Shown: piece after piece, positions 1 to 9,199 of the stretch | Layout: every line of letters starts with the position of its first letter | How positions within the stretch are numbered: position 1 is the stretch's first letter | Origin: Lentibacillus sp. Marseille-P4043 | GTDB taxonomy: Bacteria; Bacillota; Bacilli; Bacillales; Amphibacillaceae | Reading direction: 5' to 3' | DNA length: 64,000 bases | Assembly (NCBI RefSeq): GCF_900258515.1 | Contig: NZ_LT984884.1 | Span: 69,246 to 133,245, forward strand | Notes under the pieces: generated by a model | What the model was told of the DNA's origin: nothing | Databases searched by the model: none | The model's input: the letters and a program-made list of their open reading frames with translations, nothing else | Position numbers and translations under genes: made by a program

Positions 1-440
1 GTGCTAACGCACTGCGGGGTCTCACCTAGGCCTTTCCTCCCCCAGGAGTCTCCGCGTATTTCCTCCACTGGTTTTGCATTTACTACCATTAACTGTAGTA
101 GTATGTGTTCTACCAAGCCACATTCTACCGCTTCACTAGTCCGGGTGAGTGGAGGGTGGTGACTCCTGCGGGAACAATGGTTTTCGGTGGGGCGAGTTAG
201 CGCAGCCCCAGCACGTGTCCGAAGACCCCGCAGAGTGGTTTGAAAAGGAAGGTCGACTAAAACCGTCCTTTGCGGACAACGTCGACATACCCCTCGCCGG
301 GGCAAGGAGGCTGAGGCCGTGCCCGCGGAAAGCATCCACCCGGAACGATCCCGGACGGTAGGAAATGCGTGTACTTATAGAAAAGAGTCCAGCAGTCACA
401 ACTTGTTTAAATGTGATTAATCCAAAGTCAACTTGAGTAG
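1..440. repeat. Partial, composite copy of the dispersed MITE-like element
   Basis: This stretch has no credible gene. It holds two element cores in opposite orientation: a minus-oriented core at about 1-75 (CACTGCGGGGTCTCACC, CAGGAGTCT) and a plus-oriented core at about 155-345 (GACTCCTGCGGGAAC, GTGTCCGAAGACCCC, GAGGCTGAGGCCGTGCCC). The same blocks recur near 26150-26240, 26395-26490, 46960-47010 and 54170-54260. The second core is interrupted at about 178-210 by a segment resembling the sub-terminal part of the copy at 9529-9782, so it looks chimeric. The left end lies outside the window and I see no right terminal repeat. Confidence 0.7.
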
Positions 441-509
441 TGAATATCCACCCTTCCACATTTTATCAAGGCTTATTTGTCTATTTCACGCTGCGAAAGT
501 TGAGTAATT

Positions 510-553
510 AACAAAAGCGTAAGCGCCTGGATTTGGCGTTTACGCTTTTGTTT
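510..553. terminator. Bidirectional rho-independent terminator downstream of pdaA
   Basis: A long hairpin (arms ACAAAAGCGTAAGCGCC and GGCGTTTACGCTTTTGT, 7-base loop) is flanked by A and T runs. It lies immediately past the stop codon of the minus-strand deacetylase. Confidence 0.85.
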
Positions 554-1350
554 TATAAACCATATATCCCGGTAGGAAGCATATCTTTTAGCACTAAATC
601 ATCAAGGCTTTTAAATTGATACCCTTGTTTTTTTAACTCCTTAATTAATTTAGCTAATGCTGCTGCATTGTCGGAAGAAACCGTGTGAAGCAATACCACA
701 GCACCAGGATGCATCTGTTTCATAATTTGATCAAAAGCATAATCGCCGCCTTTTTGGGAGTTTGTATTCCAATCAGTGAACGCCAATGACCAGAAAGTAT
801 GAATATATCCTAGGTCATTGGCCCATTTTAATGTCTGCTCATTGAACAATCCTTTTGGTGGGCGCATATACTTTATTTCTTCTTGGTTTGTAAGATCTGC
901 AACGGCTGTCTCCAATTCTTCCAGCTCTTTTTTCATCGCATCTTTCGTTAAGATAGTGAAATCTGGATGATGATAAGAATGGTTGCCAATAATATGACCC
1001 TCATTCGCCATTCGCTTCACAAGTTCAGGTTCACTTTTTACATAATGACCGGTCACGAAGAATGTTGCCGGTACAGCTTCATCCTTCAATACATCCAGAA
1101 TATCGTCTGTATAGCCTTGTTCATAACCATTATCGAATGTTAAGTAAACAACCTTATCCCCTGAATAGTCTGCATAGTAGGCACCGTACTTATCAAGCAT
1201 GTCACGGTACTTTCCAATATCAGGTATTTGATGATCTGAATTTTTCTTATACCCCCAGCCATAGCTACTAGCTTGAACGACAAAACTCATCTGAGAGAAG
1301 ACAAGCAAAAACAATGCCACGACGGAAACTAAATAATGTATTTTTCGCAT
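553..1350 (-). CDS. pdaA: Polysaccharide deacetylase PdaA (muramic delta-lactam formation)
   Basis: A secreted or membrane-anchored NodB-fold deacetylase of 266 residues. In Bacillus, PdaA removes the acetyl group from N-acetylmuramic acid in spore cortex peptidoglycan on the way to muramic delta-lactam. The N-terminus has a signal/anchor segment (residues 7-27). The metal-dependent motifs are visible: TFDNG (71-75), HSYHH (124-128) and RPPKG (163-167), with LLHTVS near the C-terminus. TFDNG instead of TFDDG is a PdaA hallmark. An upstream in-frame ATG at 1431 would add 27 hydrophilic residues ahead of the signal; the ATG at 1350 has a GGTGGG-like ribosome site and fits the family length. It is presumably expressed in sporulation, but I see no sigma-G promoter. 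The neighbours resemble the yfj/yfk region of B. subtilis. Confidence 0.9.
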   Translation of the reverse strand: MRKIHYLVSVVALFLLVFSQMSFVVQASSYGWGYKKNSDHQIPDIGKYRDMLDKYGAYYADYSGDKVVYLTFDNGYEQGYTDDILDVLKDEAVPATFFVTGHYVKSEPELVKRMANEGHIIGNHSYHHPDFTILTKDAMKKELEELETAVADLTNQEEIKYMRPPKGLFNEQTLKWANDLGYIHTFWSLAFTDWNTNSQKGGDYAFDQIMKQMHPGAVVLLHTVSSDNAAALAKLIKELKKQGYQFKSLDDLVLKDMLPTGIYGL

Positions 1351-1563
1351 AACAACCCACCTGTTTTTTCTTACTTTTTCCTGTTTGCCATGTATTATGC
1401 AATACTGATCCGAATCAGGATGGAAATGCAATCACAGGCTGTGGGACAGATGGCAACGAATATCGTACCAAGTTTGCTAACAATAACCGATAAACTAATG
1501 ACACTTTAACTCTAATAGGAAAAATCCCTGTGAAGGCTTTTTACAGGGATTTTCATACGAGGG

Positions 1564-2364
1564 CTACTTTAAATTAAACGAGAAGGAAATATAGTCTTGA
1601 ATTGGTACCCAAGCGCCAATTCCTTGTTTCGTCACGTTTTTTACGACAATTGATTTCTTACTACCTTTCAATTTGATGTACACTTCACCAAACGTTACTT
1701 GCCCTTTTTCATTGACTGCTGGTGCATATGCTTTTAATGATCCATATTTTTCGGTCGGTACTGCATACGAATTTTCCTTTTTGGTATTTTTCCCGATAAC
1801 GGTTTGATAAGACAATGGTAGATCTGTTTTATCTTTTGCCTTTAACAACATCATTTTCTTAATGTCATCTGGCTTGGCAATTTTGTTAGTAAGCGCGCCT
1901 TTTACTTCCTTCTTTTGCTCTTGAATATAATTCATCTTCTGATTCGTATCCCCGCCAAGGTTATTCAATTCATTTTCGTTTATTTGTTGATATTCCCAAT
2001 TGATCGTTGTATCCAATGATTTGTAGTTGACGGGCCAGCGACCTAAATAGATCATTCCACGGTAGCCAATCGCAACGAACGAGGGATCTACTGTCGTTTC
2101 GTTTAGCATTTTGATAAGATCGGGATTTTCAATCGGAACCTCCACTTTGTCAATCAATTCCTTAGTCGTTTCACTTGCTTCCACGATTTCCTGGTCTTCC
2201 GTTGAATTCGGGAATGTGTTTTCTTTTGAAATATTAAGTACATGGCTCGGTACTTCAAAATCATTTTTTGCCTTTTCCTTTTCTTTCGCAAAACTGTTTA
2301 ATGGGAAAAGTAAAACGAAAACAAATACAATGAATCCAATCCGATAGATATTTTTTTGTTTCAT
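1564..2364 (-). CDS. yfkD: YfkD-family secreted protein
   Basis: A 266-residue exported protein of the YfkD-like family (Bacillales; molecular function unknown). Residues 1-26 form a signal peptide (positive start, hydrophobic core, ending near NSFAKE), followed by a Lys/Glu-rich linker and a conserved domain (IENPDLIKMLNE, WEYQQIN, VTKQGIGAWVPIQD). The start at 2364 was preferred to the ATG at 2373 because GGAAAGGA lies 9 bases upstream of 2364 but directly abuts 2373. The association with pdaA and an MFS pump is like the B. subtilis yfk cluster, which supports the family call. Localisation is expected outside the membrane. Confidence 0.85.
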   Translation of the reverse strand: MKQKNIYRIGFIVFVFVLLFPLNSFAKEKEKAKNDFEVPSHVLNISKENTFPNSTEDQEIVEASETTKELIDKVEVPIENPDLIKMLNETTVDPSFVAIGYRGMIYLGRWPVNYKSLDTTINWEYQQINENELNNLGGDTNQKMNYIQEQKKEVKGALTNKIAKPDDIKKMMLLKAKDKTDLPLSYQTVIGKNTKKENSYAVPTEKYGSLKAYAPAVNEKGQVTFGEVYIKLKGSKKSIVVKNVTKQGIGAWVPIQDYISFSFNLK

Positions 2365-2469
2365 GTGTCCCATTCCTTTCCATTACCTTACGTGTAACCT
2401 TAGTTTTTTCAGACACATGAATATTATACCTGCCATTTATCCGATATTAACGGACGGTAAATCCCTGTT

Positions 2470-2862
2470 TCACCGACTAAGTTCAATTATCTCCAAGTGC
2501 TCTTCCACGTTAATACTGCCTTCAACTGAGCGAATCATGGAACAATTCTTTCTCGATAGCTCTAGATTGCGTTGCATTTTGGCTGGATCTAAATGATTCC
2601 CTTTAATCGTGTAATATAAAGAAATGCTTTCGATTCGATTTGCTTCGTCTGGATTTCGTTCTACCTCTGTTCGAATTTGCAGATCCTCATAATCAGTCCG
2701 CTGCTTATCTAAAATTTTCCGAAAAACGGACGCACTACATCCAGCGATAGATGCTACCATCAGTTGAAAGGGACGGAATCCATATTCTTCATTTCCCGAA
2801 ATCGACAGTTCACCATAATCAAATTCAGTCCGCATCCCATTATCTTTCATAAAAAATTCCAT
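2470..2862 (-). CDS. OsmC-family peroxiredoxin-like protein
   Basis: A 130-residue cytoplasmic OsmC/Ohr-fold protein. Family members reduce organic hydroperoxides with two redox cysteines. Both are present: Cys42 in SIAGCSAS and Cys107 in SRKNCSMI, at the usual spacing. It more closely resembles the short YhfA-type OsmC proteins than Ohr. A good ribosome site (GGAAGTGA) precedes the ATG. It is divergent from the MFS gene to the right and could share its promoter region. The true substrate is not deducible. Confidence 0.82.
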   Translation of the reverse strand: MEFFMKDNGMRTEFDYGELSISGNEEYGFRPFQLMVASIAGCSASVFRKILDKQRTDYEDLQIRTEVERNPDEANRIESISLYYTIKGNHLDPAKMQRNLELSRKNCSMIRSVEGSINVEEHLEIIELSR

Positions 2863-3020
2863 TATGAGTCACTTCCTTTTCCTTTTATTTATGCAATAAC
2901 CTAATTTTCTTCTATCATAACGCATAAATTCATTTTGTTCGTGTCAGATGATTGACCTTTTGTTTAAAAACCATTAAATTGAATTTTGCGAGGATTTTTA
3001 AAGAGGAGGATACGGATACG

Positions 3021-4205
3021 ATGGTAACTGCAAAAATCAGGTTTTGGATCCTAATTTCACTTGTAACAATTTCTGGGTTTTCTCAAGGAATGCTATTACC
3101 GTTACTCGCAGTCATTTTGGAGCAAAACGGTGTCCCCTCCTCTGTGAACGGATTACATGCAACTGGATTGTATGTCGGTGTATTGCTAGCTTCTCCATTT
3201 ATGGAAAAACCAATGCGCAAATTCGGTTTTAAACCAATTATTGTTGTAGGCGGACTACTTGTATTTATATCGATGGCATTGTTTCCAGTTTGGCAAGCGC
3301 TTTGGTTCTGGTTTATCTTACGCGTCACAATTGGAATTGGCGACAATATGCTGCACTTTGGTACACAGACATGGATCACAACAACTTCAGCAAAAGAAGA
3401 TAGAGGCAAAAACATCGCACTATATGGATTATTTTTCGGTGTTGGTTTTACGCTCGGACCGTTAATGACCCGCCTTCTTTCTGTTAACGAAACATTGCCA
3501 TTTTTATTATCGGCGTTATTTAGTGCCGTGGTATGGTCGGGAATGTTTTTTGTCCAAAATAAATGGCCAGTAGAAGAGGCGAATTCATCTCATGCGACAA
3601 GTTCTTTTAGTCGCTTTCTGCAAACAGGCAAAATTGCTTGGGTTGCCCTACTTCCTGCATTTGGTTATGGATTTTTAGAAGCCACCTTACATGGAATTTT
3701 TCCGATATATGGACTACGGATCGGCCATCATGTCGATATCTTAGCATTGATTATCCCTTGTTTTGCAGCAGGAAGCCTTGTATCTCAGTTGCCTTTAGGG
3801 ATACTAAGTGACCGAATTGGCAGGCGAAAAGTTCTCTTGTATGTACTGTCGGCTGGGGTTATTTGTTTCTTCTTTGCCGCTATGTTAGAAACTTCATCCA
3901 TTGCGTTATTTATTCTGTTCGCCCTAGCTGGCATGTTTGTTGGATCGCTTTTCTCTTTAGGTATATCGTATATGACCGATTTATTGCCTGGATCACTTTT
4001 ACCAGCTGGAAATCTAATGGTCGGCATTGCCTTTAGTATTGGCAGCATTAGTGGGCCATACCTTGGTGGCTTGTTCTTGCAAGTTTTACCTGGAGTGTCA
4101 TTCTTCTATGTAATTGTCGTGATGCTTTTAATCGTACTAGGGGCTGTATTTGGAAAAAAGGACAAAAAAGTAGGATCTAACCCCGTCAACGAGGCCAGAT
4201 CCTAA
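3021..4205 (+). CDS. MFS multidrug-type efflux transporter (YfkF-like)
   Basis: A major facilitator of 394 residues with 12 predicted membrane segments, for proton-driven export of an unknown compound. The inter-helix loop 8-9 motif GILSDRIGRRKV is a typical MFS signature, and RVTIGIGDN resembles the drug-antiporter motif-B region. The open frame begins at 2952, but the AAAGAGGAGG ribosome site at about 3000-3008 points to the ATG at 3021; the upstream extension would add a charged, non-conserved tail. The last four bases overlap the end of the convergent ABC permease gene. Synteny with pdaA/yfkD suggests YfkF, which is an inference. Confidence 0.8.
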   Translation: MVTAKIRFWILISLVTISGFSQGMLLPLLAVILEQNGVPSSVNGLHATGLYVGVLLASPFMEKPMRKFGFKPIIVVGGLLVFISMALFPVWQALWFWFILRVTIGIGDNMLHFGTQTWITTTSAKEDRGKNIALYGLFFGVGFTLGPLMTRLLSVNETLPFLLSALFSAVVWSGMFFVQNKWPVEEANSSHATSSFSRFLQTGKIAWVALLPAFGYGFLEATLHGIFPIYGLRIGHHVDILALIIPCFAAGSLVSQLPLGILSDRIGRRKVLLYVLSAGVICFFFAAMLETSSIALFILFALAGMFVGSLFSLGISYMTDLLPGSLLPAGNLMVGIAFSIGSISGPYLGGLFLQVLPGVSFFYVIVVMLLIVLGAVFGKKDKKVGSNPVNEARS

Positions 4206-4894
4206 ATAAACCGGCTATACCGCTTCTCCATCCGATCTTGCATAAAGGAAATCAACACGCAAATCGGCCAATAGATTAGCGCAACCAAGATGTACATGGT
4301 CATCGAATCATACGTTCTTCCAGCCACAATTTGCGCCTTCTGAAACAGTTCTGGCACTGTAATAACTGCTGCCAATGATGTTGCTTTCACAAGGTCCAAA
4401 TACACATTTGTCAATGGCGGAATGGCAATCCGAATTGCTTGGGGCAAAATCACCTTACGCATTGTCTGCCAGTATCCCATGTTAAGTGCCTTTGCTGATT
4501 CCCATTGTCCGTTGCTGACACTATTTAAGGATGAGCGGTTAATTTCAGCAATATATGCAGCACTATTAAGCCCAAACGCCGTTGATGCAGCCAAAAAGGC
4601 CGATAGTTCAATCCCAACAACGGGTAAACCTGAATATAGAATGAATAAAAATACTAAAATTGGTGTCCCCCGCATGAAAGAAATATACATTCGTGCTGGC
4701 CACCTGAGTATAATCCGGTTAGAACCGCGTGCTAAAGCAAGGAAAAATCCTAGTAACAGCCCTAACGCCATCCCAATGAACGAAACGGACAATGTCGCTG
4801 GGATTCCTTCCAGTAAAAACGGAAGGCTTTCCCATGCAAGCTGCCAATCAAATAGCTTCTTAAGCTGAACGACATCTATTTGGAAATCAAACAT
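4202..4894 (-). CDS. Polar amino-acid ABC transporter permease (YckA/TcyB type)
   Basis: A 230-residue inner-membrane permease of the HisM/GlnP family with about five membrane segments and the EAA loop (SAKALNMGYWQTMRKVILPQAIRI region, residues about 131-154) that contacts the ATPase. It starts one base after the stop of the solute-binding lipoprotein, so the two are co-transcribed. No ATPase gene follows, which is unusual for an importer; a shared ATPase encoded elsewhere would be needed. In B. subtilis the yckA/yckB pair is also an ATPase-less unit. The substrate is probably cystine or another polar amino acid, from family resemblance only. Confidence 0.85.
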   Translation of the reverse strand: MFDFQIDVVQLKKLFDWQLAWESLPFLLEGIPATLSVSFIGMALGLLLGFFLALARGSNRIILRWPARMYISFMRGTPILVFLFILYSGLPVVGIELSAFLAASTAFGLNSAAYIAEINRSSLNSVSNGQWESAKALNMGYWQTMRKVILPQAIRIAIPPLTNVYLDLVKATSLAAVITVPELFQKAQIVAGRTYDSMTMYILVALIYWPICVLISFMQDRMEKRYSRFI

Positions 4895-4895
4895 T

Positions 4896-5759
4896 CTACT
4901 CTATACCTTCAATTTCTATAATTTCCTCATCCGGTTGTTTCGAGACATCCTTTCCACCAAAAAATTCCTTCGATAATTTCGTCAGTGTTCCATCCTCACG
5001 CATATCTGTCAATGCTTCATTTACCTTCTTTTTCAATGTATCAGCATCTTTTTCCAGTACAACATTTTGTGTCGTTGGATAGAATTTCAAATCTGGTTGA
5101 ATCGAGATATTTAAGTCTGGAAACGCCTCCAATGCAAGGCTTTGCAAGTAATAGTCATTAATAATAACGTCTGTGCGCCCGTTATCAACATCCCTTAAAT
5201 AAACATCATTTGTGACATTTCCATATGTCTTTACTTCTGCACCGAACTTTCGGGCGATATCACTATAAACGGTTGTTGCTGCTCCACCTGCTTTTTTTCC
5301 TTTTAGATCTTCTAATGAAGTAAATTCTGATACTTCATCCTTACGCACTATCATCGTGGAATACGAATATTTGTAAGGATCACTAAAGGCAAATTTTTTT
5401 TTGTTATTTTCCCTCAAACCTGCCTGGACAACGTCGATTCGTCCGGATTTTAAAGAAGCAAACATCGCATCGAAGCTTAACGTTTCAAACGTTACATCTA
5501 AATCTAATCGCTTGGCAATTTCCCGAATTACTTCCACATCATAACCAGTTAATTCATCCGAACCCTCCGGATAATACGAAGCAGGATAAAGTGTTCCAGG
5601 AGTTCCAACTACTAATTCTCCAGCATCTTTTATTTCAGTCCATTTTCCATCAGCTTTTTCACGATCCCCTTTTTCCCCTTGTTCACTAGCTTCACCACAC
5701 GCAACCAAAAGGAATAATAATGTAAGTAATAATGCTCCTACTTTTAACCTCATTGTCAT
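4896..5759 (-). CDS. Amino-acid ABC transporter substrate-binding lipoprotein (YckB type)
   Basis: A 287-residue class-3 solute-binding protein anchored by a lipobox (LLVAC, Cys at about 21). The two-lobe fold is recognisable from GYDVEVIREIAKRL (residues about 72-85), SGRIDVVQAGL and the late DMREDGTLTKLSKEFFGG helix. It binds an amino acid outside the membrane and hands it to the permease encoded one base downstream. The start is either the ATG at 5759 or the in-frame ATG at 5753; the AAAAAGG site is better spaced for 5753. It is divergent from the zosA promoter region. Confidence 0.87.
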   Translation of the reverse strand: MTMRLKVGALLLTLLFLLVACGEASEQGEKGDREKADGKWTEIKDAGELVVGTPGTLYPASYYPEGSDELTGYDVEVIREIAKRLDLDVTFETLSFDAMFASLKSGRIDVVQAGLRENNKKKFAFSDPYKYSYSTMIVRKDEVSEFTSLEDLKGKKAGGAATTVYSDIARKFGAEVKTYGNVTNDVYLRDVDNGRTDVIINDYYLQSLALEAFPDLNISIQPDLKFYPTTQNVVLEKDADTLKKKVNEALTDMREDGTLTKLSKEFFGGKDVSKQPDEEIIEIEGIE

Positions 5760-5919
5760 CCATCCTTTTTATGTATTTATTGTTATATAAAAAATTCCAT
5801 CATGATTGTAACAGTTAATTTCCACTTATTCAATAAATGTACCAACTGTTATTATTTTCACATATAGTCTGTTTTACCTATATTAATACGCTATATGTTC
5901 CTACTCTAAAAATTTTATC

Positions 5920-5950
5920 TTGACTTTATCAAGTAACATGGTAACATTAT
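5920..5950 (+). promoter_or_regulatory. Likely sigma-A promoter of zosA
   Basis: TTGACT at 5920-5925 is a good -35. An AT-rich -10 candidate (AACATT to CATTAT) lies 17-19 bases downstream, and the PerR box follows at once. The exact -10 is uncertain. Confidence 0.5.
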
Positions 5951-5963
5951 AACAAATATTAGA

Positions 5964-5978
5964 TTATAATAATTATAA
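5964..5978 (+). promoter_or_regulatory. PerR box upstream of zosA
   Basis: TTATAATAATTATAA matches the Bacillus PerR consensus (TTATAATnATTATAA) at every position and is fully palindromic. It lies about 87 bases ahead of the start of the P-type ATPase. In B. subtilis zosA is a PerR target, so peroxide would derepress zinc uptake here as well. Confidence 0.88.
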
Positions 5979-6064
5979 ATAATGCTCGTTCAATCATTTA
6001 TACAACTATTGAATGGGCTGAATGTTAATGATTATTATTCTCAATTAGATAGGAGGCATTGAAA

Positions 6065-8005
6065 ATGATTACCAATTCGAGAACATTAAATCAACCAAAA
6101 GGAAGATATGTTGCCGCTTTTCGACCTAACAAGGGCTTTAGCCAAATTGTTGAACATAAAGAATTAATCGCTGCACTATTTAGTGGGCTGCTTATACTTA
6201 TTGCATGGTGTTTTGGGGATTATCTACCCCATTCGCTCTGGATCGCGCTTCACATTACTGCGTTTGTTGTTGGTGGTTACGCCAAAGCAAAAGAAGGTAT
6301 CACAGAAACAATTGCCGAAAAACAACTGAATGTAGAAATGCTCATGATTTTTGCTGCCATCGGATCCGTTATCATTGGCTATTGGACGGAGGGGGCCATA
6401 CTTATATTTATATTTGCATTGTCTGGAGCATTGGAAACATATACAGAGAACAAAAGTAATAAAGAAATTTTATCACTCATGAATTTACAGCCTGAAGAAG
6501 CATTGCTGACTATTAACGGGCAAGAAAAAATTGTCCCTGTCTCTGACTTGGTAGTAAATGATACGATACGTGTTAAAGCAGGTGAGCGAATTCCCGCTGA
6601 TGGTATTATTATCAAGGGGCAATCAGCAATTGATGAAAGTGCGATAACTGGTGAATCGATACCAGTTAACAAGCTGCTCAATCATGATGTTTTTGCCGGA
6701 ACGGTTGCACTTGATGGATCCATTTCGATTAAAATCACCAAGCAGGCAAATGAGACGTTATTTCAAAAAATTATTCAATTAGTACAATCTGCACAAGCAG
6801 AAAAATCTCCATCGCAATTATTTATTGAGAAATTTGAAGGAACATACGTAAAAGTGGTGTTGGCGGTAGTTTTCATCATGATGTTTATACCGACCTTGTT
6901 ATTCAGCTGGACACTATCTGAAAGTATTTATCGAGCAATGATTCTACTAGTCGTTGCATCACCTTGTGCCCTTGTTGCCTCAATCATGCCAGCAACATTA
7001 TCAGCCATTTCCAATAGCGCAAAAAATGGTGTCTTATTTAAAGGTGGCGTCCATGTGGAGAATTTAAGCCACATCAGGGCAATTGCTTTTGATAAAACAG
7101 GAACATTAACAAACGGAAAACCTGTTGTAACAGATGCATACTTTTGTTCTGACGATGAGAAAGAGCGTATTTTAGCTGTCACAAATGCAATTGAAAATGA
7201 ATCAACCCATCCGCTCGCTCAAGCGATAACCGCACATTGTCAGGAGCAAATCGATTTGGATACGCAAACGGTCGATGCATTAGAAGTAACAACGATAACC
7301 GGGAATGGTGTAACAGGGGTGGTTGATCAGGAAAAATGGAAAATTGGTAAGGCGCAATTTGTTGACGAGGAAGAAGCATTTCATTTTCATAACGGAATTG
7401 CAAATAGCTTGGCCAAACAAGGCAAAACAATCGTCTTTGTTAAAAGGAATCATAAACTTGTAGCACTGTTCGCCCTAAAAGACACGATCCGTAATGACAC
7501 AAAGCAGGCGATAAAAGCACTTCGAAAACAAGGAATCCATACCATTATGCTAACTGGCGATAATGACATTACAGCTAAGGCGATTGCCCAAGAAGCGGGC
7601 ATCGATGATTATATTGCGGAATGTTTGCCAGAAGAAAAAGTAGATCATGTGAAGGCATTGCGAAAAACATATCAATCTGTGGCAATGGTCGGTGACGGGA
7701 TTAATGATGCCCCAGCACTCGCAACTGCAAATGTCGGGATAGCGATGGGTGAAGGAACAGATGTCGCTCTAGAAACAGCAGATGTCGTGCTAATGAAGAA
7801 CGATTTACCTAAAATCACGAACGCAATCACGATCTCTGCACGCATGAATAAAGTCGTCAAACAAAATGTCGTCTTTTCTTTAAGTATTATTTTACTGTTG
7901 ATCACGTCAAACTTTTTCCAAGTGCTTGACTTACCATTAGGTGTTGTTGGGCATGAAGGCAGTACCATTCTTGTCATATTAAATGGATTACGGTTATTAA
8001 AGTAG
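6065..8005 (+). CDS. zosA: Zinc-transporting P1B-type ATPase ZosA
   Basis: A heavy-metal P-type ATPase of 646 residues. It has membrane helices at the N-terminus but no N-terminal metal-binding domain, the SPC metal motif (299-301), the phosphorylation motif DKTGTLT (343-349), TGES in the actuator domain, the SHP-type nucleotide motif (ENESTHPLAQA) and GDGINDAP (543-550). SPC with a perfect upstream PerR box points to ZosA, the peroxide-induced zinc ATPase. The ATG at 6065 sits 8 bases after AGGAGG (6051-6056); the TTG at 6059 is too close to it. Cobalt or cadmium transport cannot be excluded from sequence. The gene is monocistronic. Confidence 0.85.
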   Translation: MITNSRTLNQPKGRYVAAFRPNKGFSQIVEHKELIAALFSGLLILIAWCFGDYLPHSLWIALHITAFVVGGYAKAKEGITETIAEKQLNVEMLMIFAAIGSVIIGYWTEGAILIFIFALSGALETYTENKSNKEILSLMNLQPEEALLTINGQEKIVPVSDLVVNDTIRVKAGERIPADGIIIKGQSAIDESAITGESIPVNKLLNHDVFAGTVALDGSISIKITKQANETLFQKIIQLVQSAQAEKSPSQLFIEKFEGTYVKVVLAVVFIMMFIPTLLFSWTLSESIYRAMILLVVASPCALVASIMPATLSAISNSAKNGVLFKGGVHVENLSHIRAIAFDKTGTLTNGKPVVTDAYFCSDDEKERILAVTNAIENESTHPLAQAITAHCQEQIDLDTQTVDALEVTTITGNGVTGVVDQEKWKIGKAQFVDEEEAFHFHNGIANSLAKQGKTIVFVKRNHKLVALFALKDTIRNDTKQAIKALRKQGIHTIMLTGDNDITAKAIAQEAGIDDYIAECLPEEKVDHVKALRKTYQSVAMVGDGINDAPALATANVGIAMGEGTDVALETADVVLMKNDLPKITNAITISARMNKVVKQNVVFSLSIILLLITSNFFQVLDLPLGVVGHEGSTILVILNGLRLLK

Positions 8006-8025
8006 CTGCCACCGATTGGTGACAG

Positions 8026-8847
8026 CTACTTTAATAGCTTTTGCTTAATAATGACCGCGTTGATCACACCGCCGATGATGATAATGATTCCTGATATATA
8101 AAACCAGATCATGAGGATAATAACAGCCCCTAGGCTTCCGTACATCGCTGAGTAATTACCAATCGTACTGACGTAATACGAAAAAGCCAACGATACTAAC
8201 TGCCAACAAATGGTCGCAAATATTGCACCCCAAATTGCATGCTTAAAATAAACATGCTTGTTCGGAGCCAACTTGTATAGCAAGGTTAAAACAATGAAAA
8301 ATATGATCGATGAAATTACCCAACGGATGATGTTCCAAAAATGAATAAAACTTTCGGAATACCCAAAGAAAGAAAATAAGTAGTCCCCAATCATCCTTCC
8401 GAAAACAGGTAATACAAATGCTACACAAATAACTAGCACCATTGCGATTGTCAAGACAATAGCGATTAACCGACCAACCACAAATGAACGGTCTTCATCA
8501 ACATCATAAGCACGATTAAATGCACGCATGATTGCTTTAATACCATTTGATGCCGACCACAATGTCCCGATAATACTAAGCGATAACAAACCACCATTTT
8601 GATTATTTACCAACTGACCAATGTTGTCGTTAATTAAGTCCATGGTTTCTTTTGGTGCATATGTTCCAAGAAAGTCAGTAACAACATGCTCATCCAGCGG
8701 CAAATAACCAATTAACGTTACCAAAAATAGTAAGAAGGGAAAAAGCGATAACAGAAAAAAATATGCGAGTTGTGCAGCTAAACCAAAGATGTCATCCTCA
8801 AAAATGCGATGGAATAACTGTTTAAAAAACGATTTTATTTTTTCCAT
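8026..8847 (-). CDS. YihY/BrkB-family inner membrane protein (YfkH-like)
   Basis: A 273-residue integral membrane protein of the YihY family, once misnamed ribonuclease BN; function unknown. About six membrane segments are visible, with family motifs LAAQLAYFFLLSLFPFLL near residue 25, LWSASNGIKAIMRAFNRAYD near 97 and a C-terminal GAVIILMIWFYISG segment. The ATG at 8847 is preceded by GAAGGGAG at good spacing, so it is preferred over the ATG at 8865, which lies ahead of that site. It is 22 bases downstream of the small YtxH-like gene and is likely co-transcribed with it. B. subtilis YfkH is the probable counterpart. Confidence 0.82.
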   Translation of the reverse strand: MEKIKSFFKQLFHRIFEDDIFGLAAQLAYFFLLSLFPFLLFLVTLIGYLPLDEHVVTDFLGTYAPKETMDLINDNIGQLVNNQNGGLLSLSIIGTLWSASNGIKAIMRAFNRAYDVDEDRSFVVGRLIAIVLTIAMVLVICVAFVLPVFGRMIGDYLFSFFGYSESFIHFWNIIRWVISSIIFFIVLTLLYKLAPNKHVYFKHAIWGAIFATICWQLVSLAFSYYVSTIGNYSAMYGSLGAVIILMIWFYISGIIIIIGGVINAVIIKQKLLK

Positions 8848-8869
8848 ATGCCTGCTCCCTTCCATTAAA

Positions 8870-9175
8870 TTACATTGTTGTTTCTAGTTTTTTTGGCTCC
8901 TCTTTTTTAGTAACTTTATTCATCGTATCTTCTACTTGCTCCAAAGCATTGATTGCGTTATCTGCATTATGATTAAGGCTAGCATTGAATTGATTGCAAG
9001 CATCTTTTACATTTCGAATCGCTTCAGATGGATGTTTTACAGCATAATTTGCTGAACTTTTTACAGCGCTTAATTTATTTTTCGTATAGTACCTTGTCTC
9101 TTGATCATACATTGCAGCTAATCCACCTGCCATTGCTCCTAATAAAACACCCAAACATAATTTTTGTTTACCCAT
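8870..9175 (-). CDS. Small YtxH-like membrane-associated protein
   Basis: A 101-residue protein with an N-terminal glycine/alanine-rich hydrophobic segment (LGVLLGAMAGGLAAMYD, residues 8-24), followed by a Lys/Asn-rich amphipathic helical region. This layout resembles YtxH-type stress proteins but the match is weak. AAGGAGAGATC before the ATG is a strong ribosome site. It is transcribed with the YihY gene. Role unknown. Confidence 0.68.
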   Translation of the reverse strand: MGKQKLCLGVLLGAMAGGLAAMYDQETRYYTKNKLSAVKSSANYAVKHPSEAIRNVKDACNQFNASLNHNADNAINALEQVEDTMNKVTKKEEPKKLETTM

Positions 9176-9199
9176 TACGATCTCTCCTTGTTAAAGTTA

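Noticed and set aside
136..459. Short frames in the element region at the window start, and similar ones at 9493-9765, 26307-26745 and 46843-47067
   Set aside because: They read fragments of the MITE-like element, share sequence with it at other loci and lack ribosome sites.
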